This document shows positions 5,202 to 8,407 of a DNA stretch of 8,407 bases, one piece after another; the stretch's first letter is position 1; each line of letters begins with the position of its first letter. The stretch spans positions 1 to 8,407 of the forward strand of contig JAADEN010000042.1 of NCBI GenBank assembly GCA_013153375.1, in the 5' to 3' direction. The position numbers and the translations under genes were made by a program. The notes beneath the pieces are model-generated. The model was not told the DNA's origin. It searched no databases and saw only the letters and a list, made by a program, of their open reading frames with translations. This DNA comes from Chloroflexota bacterium (GTDB lineage: Bacteria > Chloroflexota > Anaerolineae > Anaerolineales > DRMV01).

Positions 5202-7094
5202 ATGTCCACCTCCCCATCTCCGTCTCCGCGCCGCCCGCGCGCCGCGGGCCTGCTCTTGTTCGCGCTGCTGAGCGCGCTGGGAGCCCTGCTCGTGCTCGAC
5301 GCGGGCTGGAGCGTGAGTTTCTGGAACCGCATCTACCCCGGCGTGCATGTGGCCGCGGTGGATTTGAGCGGCCTGACGGTGGAGCAAGCCGTCGCCCGCC
5401 TGCGCACGGCTTATCCCTATCCCGAGCAGGCCGGGCTCACCCTGGTCTATCAGGGACAAACCTGGACCGTGCGGCCCGCGGAGATCGGCTTTGCCATCGA
5501 CGCGGTCGGCACCGCGCAGGACGCCTGGAGCATCGGCCGCACCGGGCCGTGGTGGAGCCGCCACGCGACCCGCGTCCGAGCCTGGCGGCAAGGCGTGGAG
5601 GTTCCGCTGCGCACGGTGTTCAGCGAGCCCTGGGCCAGCGCGTTCTTGCAAACCCAGGTCGCGCCCGCGGTGGAGCGCCCCGTGCAAGAGGCCCGCGTGT
5701 GGCTGGAGGGCACCCAGGTGCACAGCCAGCCGGGCCAGGCCGGGCGGCGGCTGGACTACGACGCGACCCTGGCCGCGCTGGCCGCCCACCTGGCCCGCTT
5801 CTCGCCCGGCCCCGTGCCCATCACGGTGCGCGAAATTCCCCCTCGCATCGCGGACCCCGAGCCCGTGGCCGCCCGCTTGCGCGCGGTCCTGGCCCAGCCC
5901 GTCACCCTCACCCTGCCGCCCGAGGATCGCCAGCCCGCGGGCCCGTGGTCCTTCCCGCCCGAGCAGGTGGCCGCCAGCCTGCAGGTGGTGCCCGGCACCG
6001 ACGCCGCGGGCCAGCCCGCGCTGCACATCCGGGTGGACCCCGACGCGTGGCGGCCGGTGCTGGAAGACCTGGCCCAGCAACTGGCGCAGGACCCCGTCAA
6101 CGCGCGCTTCACCTTCGACGACGCGACGCGCGAACTGGTCCTGCTCCAACCTGCGGTGTGGGGCCGTCGGCTGGATGTGGAGGCCAGTTTGGACGCCTTG
6201 CAAACGGCCCTGGCCCAAGGGTTGTCCCAGGTCCAACTGGTGGTGGACTACACCCCGCCGCCCGTGACCGACGACGCCCGGGCCGCGGACCTGGGCATCA
6301 CCGAACAGGTGGCCGAGCACACCACCTACTTCTACGGCTCCAGTCCTGAGCGCATCCACAACATCCAGGTGGCCGGCAGCCGCTTCCACGGCTATCTGGT
6401 CGCGCCCGGCGAGGTGTTCTCCATGGCCGAAGTGCTGGGCGATGTCAGCCTGGACAACGGCTACGCGGAGTCCCTCATCATCTACGGCGACCGCACCATC
6501 CGGGGCGTGGGCGGCGGCGTGTGCCAGGTCAGCACCACCCTCTTCCGCACGGTGTTCTTCGGAGGCTACCCCGTGGTGGAGCGCCACCCCCACGCGTACC
6601 GGGTGCTCTACTACGAACAAACGGCCAGCGGCCGCCTCGACCCGCGGCTGGCCGGGCTGGATGCCACCGTCTATGTGCCCCTGGTGGACTTCAAGTTCAA
6701 GAACGACACGCCTTACTGGATTTTGATGGAAGTAGAGGTCAACCCCGCGGGCCGCTACATTACCTGGCGCTTCTACTCCACCTCGGACGGGCGCACCGTG
6801 GTATGGGATACCACCGGCCTGCAAGACAAAGAAGAGCCGCCCGAGCCCCTGTATGTGGAAAATCCGGCCCTGGCCAAGGGCGAGATCAAACAGGTGGACT
6901 GGGCCGTGGAGGGCGCGCGGGTTACCGTGCTGCGAGAGGTCTTTCGCGACGGCACGCTGCTCTATCGCGACGAGTTCACCACCCACTACCGGCCCTGGCG
7001 CGCGGTGTGCGAATACGGGCCGGGCACGCCCGGCATGCCCCCCGCGGAGCCCGATCCCCGGCACCCCTGCCGACCCGACCAGGGCGAGGAATAG
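5202..7094 (+). CDS. VanW-family envelope protein with peptidoglycan-binding-like repeats
   Basis: Predicted membrane-anchored, extracytoplasmic protein of 630 residues. Basic residues (10-13) precede a hydrophobic segment (15-33), an uncleaved anchor or signal. Two YoaR-type putative peptidoglycan-binding modules follow (about 75-200 and 230-345). Each ends in a related motif, QPGQAGRRLDYDATLAAL (176-193) and QPAVWGRRLDVEASLDAL (316-333), showing internal duplication. The VanW domain spans about 376-505, with FHGYLVAPGEVFSM, IRGVGGGVCQVSTTLFR (433-449) and the HPHAYRV block. A G5-like segment occupies about 557-600, and the tail is Pro-rich. VanW is named from vancomycin-resistance clusters, but its biochemical role is not established. 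Nothing here (no VanR/S/H/A/X) indicates glycopeptide resistance. GAGG (5191-5194) lies 7 bases before the ATG. Composition is strongly GC-rich, unlike the divergent regulator. Confidence 0.9.
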   Translation: MSTSPSPSPRRPRAAGLLLFALLSALGALLVLDAGWSVSFWNRIYPGVHVAAVDLSGLTVEQAVARLRTAYPYPEQAGLTLVYQGQTWTVRPAEIGFAIDAVGTAQDAWSIGRTGPWWSRHATRVRAWRQGVEVPLRTVFSEPWASAFLQTQVAPAVERPVQEARVWLEGTQVHSQPGQAGRRLDYDATLAALAAHLARFSPGPVPITVREIPPRIADPEPVAARLRAVLAQPVTLTLPPEDRQPAGPWSFPPEQVAASLQVVPGTDAAGQPALHIRVDPDAWRPVLEDLAQQLAQDPVNARFTFDDATRELVLLQPAVWGRRLDVEASLDALQTALAQGLSQVQLVVDYTPPPVTDDARAADLGITEQVAEHTTYFYGSSPERIHNIQVAGSRFHGYLVAPGEVFSMAEVLGDVSLDNGYAESLIIYGDRTIRGVGGGVCQVSTTLFRTVFFGGYPVVERHPHAYRVLYYEQTASGRLDPRLAGLDATVYVPLVDFKFKNDTPYWILMEVEVNPAGRYITWRFYSTSDGRTVVWDTTGLQDKEEPPEPLYVENPALAKGEIKQVDWAVEGARVTVLREVFRDGTLLYRDEFTTHYRPWRAVCEYGPGTPGMPPAEPDPRHPCRPDQGEE

Positions 7095-7116
7095 CCAGCG
7101 TCGCGCGCTTCAGCCC

Positions 7117-7197
7117 ACGACGGAAGGTCGTCGTCCGCCCTGCCCGCCGCAGTCTCCCGGGCAGGGCTGGTGACATCTTTCACCCGGCCGCGGGTGA
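7117..7197 (+). terminator. Three successive stem-loops after the VanW gene
   Basis: ACGAC/GTCGT (7117-7121, 7127-7131), a perfect 10-bp stem GCCCTGCCCG/CGGGCAGGGC (7137-7146, 7158-7167) and TCACCCG/CGGGTGA (7180-7186, 7191-7197) follow the stop codon. None has a proper T-run. The middle stem is the strongest and probably marks the end of the VanW transcript. TCACC (7180-7184) can also pair with GGTGA (7169-7173), so the last stem has a competing partner. An RNA switch cannot be claimed, because the likely feoA promoter lies downstream. Confidence 0.4.
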
Positions 7198-7200
7198 TGC

Positions 7201-7229
7201 TTGACGCCATCCTATTCCCATGATAAAGT
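7201..7229 (+). promoter_or_regulatory. Candidate promoter of feoAB
   Basis: TTGACG (7201-7206, 5 of 6) is followed 17 bases later by TAAAGT (7224-7229, 4 of 6), in a locally AT-rich stretch just before feoA. Transcription would start near 7236, with a leader of about 40 bases. I see no clear palindromic iron-regulator box, only a single TGATAAA that resembles half of a Fur site. Confidence 0.4.
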
Positions 7230-7276
7230 AGAGAAGAATCTAAGAAATTACCCCTCGCCAACGGGTCGGTAGTCCT

Positions 7277-7567
7277 ATGCCCAACACGCCTGACGCCGCA
7301 GAACCGCGGCCTTTGAACGAAATACCACCCGGCCAGTGGGCCGAAATCGTGCGCGTGCAAGGTCCGCCTCGCTGGCGGCGGCGCTTGTACGCGCTGGGCT
7401 TCGTGCCCGGCGCGGCCGTGTATGTGGAGCACGCCGCGCCCCTGGGCGACCCGGTGCAGTATCGGGTGCGCGATACCTGGCTGGCCCTGCGCCGCCAGAC
7501 CGCGCGGCACATTTGGGTGCGTCCCCTGGCCCAGGACCCGGCCCGCGCGGAGCACGGTTCCCCATGA
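7277..7567 (+). CDS. feoA: Ferrous iron transport protein FeoA
   Basis: FeoA is a small SH3-like cytoplasmic protein thought to interact with FeoB and support Fe(II) uptake. It has 96 residues, slightly above the usual 75-90. The core runs from about 13 to 82. RRRLYALGFVPGAAVYVEHA (34-53) and PLGDPVQYRVRDTWLALRR (55-73) carry the family pattern RL..LG..PG..V and APLGDP..Y.VR...LALR. Pro- and Ala-rich ends flank the core. No good ribosome binding site precedes the ATG at 7277; GGGTCGGT is the nearest purine-rich stretch. The start could therefore be slightly different, although no better in-frame start exists nearby. The TGA overlaps the feoB ATG (ATGA), so the two are almost certainly coupled. 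Confidence 0.93.
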   Translation: MPNTPDAAEPRPLNEIPPGQWAEIVRVQGPPRWRRRLYALGFVPGAAVYVEHAAPLGDPVQYRVRDTWLALRRQTARHIWVRPLAQDPARAEHGSP

Positions 7568-8407
7568 GCCCCGAGACGCTGACCACCTGCCCCCGCTGCG
7601 CGCCCACCGCGTCCCCTGCGGCCACCGTCACGGTGGCGACCCTGGCCCTGGTGGGCAACCCCAACGCGGGCAAGACCAGCGTGTTCAACGCGCTCACCGG
7701 CCAGCACCAGCATGTGGGCAACTGGCCCGGCAAGACGGTGGCCTATCAAGAGGGGCTGTGGCCCGGCCCCCAGGGCCCAGTGCGCATCGTGGACCTGCCC
7801 GGCACTTACAGTTTGGCCGCGCTCTCGCCCGAGGAGCGCCTGGCCCGGGATGCGCTGCTGCAGATGCCCTTCGACGCGGTGCTCAATGTGGTGGACGCGT
7901 CGCACTTGGGCCGCCATCTGTACCTGACCGCGGAGGTGCTGGAACTGGGCCTGCCCACCCTGGTGGTGCTCAACATGTGGGATGTGGCCCGCCGGGAGGG
8001 CATTCGGGTGGATGTGGCCCGCCTGGAGGAACTGCTGGGCGTGCCCGTGGTGCCCGCGGTGGCCCGGGACGCCCACGGCACGGCCCTCTTGCAGCAGCGC
8101 CTGGCCCAATGGCTGGCCGCGGGGCCCCGGCCCGGCCGCGCGCCCCGTTACCCCGCGCGCCTCGAACAGGCCGCGGCCGAAATCCAGGAACTCCTGGCCG
8201 CGGCCCTGCCCGATCTGCCTGAAGCGCGGCTGCGCGGTCTGGCCCTCAAGATGCTCGAGGACCAGACCGACCTGCTGGCCGCGCTGTTGCCGCCCGAGCA
8301 GGCCCAGGCCCTGGCCGCCCAGGTGCAGGCGCGGGTGGCGGCCTATCGCCGGGCCTGGGGCGAGGACCCGGCCCTGCTGGTGGCCGACGCGCGCTACGGC
8401 TGGGTCC
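7564..8407 (+). CDS. feoB: Ferrous iron transporter FeoB, N-terminal part (cut by window edge)
   Basis: FeoB is the membrane Fe(II) permease with an N-terminal GTP-binding domain. Only 281 residues are visible, covering the G domain and the start of the helical regulatory domain; the transmembrane part lies beyond the window. G1 is GNPNAGKT (31-38). The switch I region is VGNWPGKTVAYQEG (51-64), with the expected Thr58. G3 is DLPG (77-80), followed by TYSL. G4 is NMWD (137-140), and the G5 position is AVARDAHG (165-172), where the usual Ser before Ala-Arg is Val. An Ala/Leu/Gln-rich helical stretch follows from about 200. A CPRC motif sits in the N-terminal extension (residues 9-12). The start is fixed by the ATGA overlap with feoA. 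The frame is open to the last base. Confidence 0.95.
   Translation, partial: MSPETLTTCPRCAPTASPAATVTVATLALVGNPNAGKTSVFNALTGQHQHVGNWPGKTVAYQEGLWPGPQGPVRIVDLPGTYSLAALSPEERLARDALLQMPFDAVLNVVDASHLGRHLYLTAEVLELGLPTLVVLNMWDVARREGIRVDVARLEELLGVPVVPAVARDAHGTALLQQRLAQWLAAGPRPGRAPRYPARLEQAAAEIQELLAAALPDLPEARLRGLALKMLEDQTDLLAALLPPEQAQALAAQVQARVAAYRRAWGEDPALLVADARYGWV

Noticed and set aside
5070..7064. A 664-codon open frame on the - strand opposite the VanW gene
   Set aside because: It is a by-product of GC-rich codons in the real gene. Its translation is rich in Gly, His, Gln and Arg with no family pattern, while the + strand has clear VanW motifs and a ribosome binding site.
5202..7094. Vancomycin resistance gene
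   Set aside because: VanW-domain proteins are common outside resistance clusters, and none of the required resistance genes are nearby.
7201..7260. Fur or DtxR iron box before feoA
   Set aside because: Only one TGATAAA half-site-like stretch is present, with no matching inverted half at the right distance.
1..8407. CRISPR arrays, tRNA genes, insertion sequences, toxin-antitoxin pairs
   Set aside because: I looked for spaced repeats, cloverleaf arms, terminal inverted repeats and small paired genes, and saw none.

Overview
The window is GC-rich, free-living bacterial DNA with strong GCG/CCC/CTG codon preference, most likely from a member of the Chloroflexota (Anaerolineae-like or a relative). 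That placement is an inference. It rests on the rpsP-KH-rimM order, a bTHX small-subunit protein, two MmyB-type XRE regulators and a VanW-domain envelope protein, and no marker gene here settles it.

Left third (about 130-2520, + strand): a translation operon, rpsP (S16), khpA-like KH protein, rimM and fmt. It starts at an extended -10 promoter with a structured leader. A strong intrinsic terminator sits between rpsP and the KH gene, so S16 is probably made in excess over the downstream factors. khpA/rimM and rimM/fmt overlap by ATGA. fmt stands where trmD and rplS usually follow rimM.

Middle (about 2530-5130, - strand): first a 34-residue ribosomal protein, bTHX, with its own extended -10 promoter, ribosome binding site and intrinsic terminator, converging on fmt. 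Then come two tandem paralogous regulators, each an N-terminal XRE helix-turn-helix plus an MmyB-like ligand-binding domain. They are separated by a 347-base AT-richer gap holding a candidate promoter and inverted repeats. This block, above all the upstream paralogue and the gap, is clearly lower in GC than its flanks.

Right third (about 5080-8407, + strand): a VanW-family membrane-anchored envelope protein that diverges from the second regulator across a promoter region flanked by an inverted repeat. Next is a short intergenic stretch with several hairpins, then feoA and the start of feoB (ferrous iron uptake), cut by the window edge.

I see no mobile element, CRISPR array, tRNA or rRNA. The most interesting parts are the two regulators with no obvious target operon, one of them carrying a four-residue insertion in its DNA-reading element, the inverted repeats in their promoter regions, and the very small bTHX gene. 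I do not see convincing evidence of a wholly new multi-gene system.
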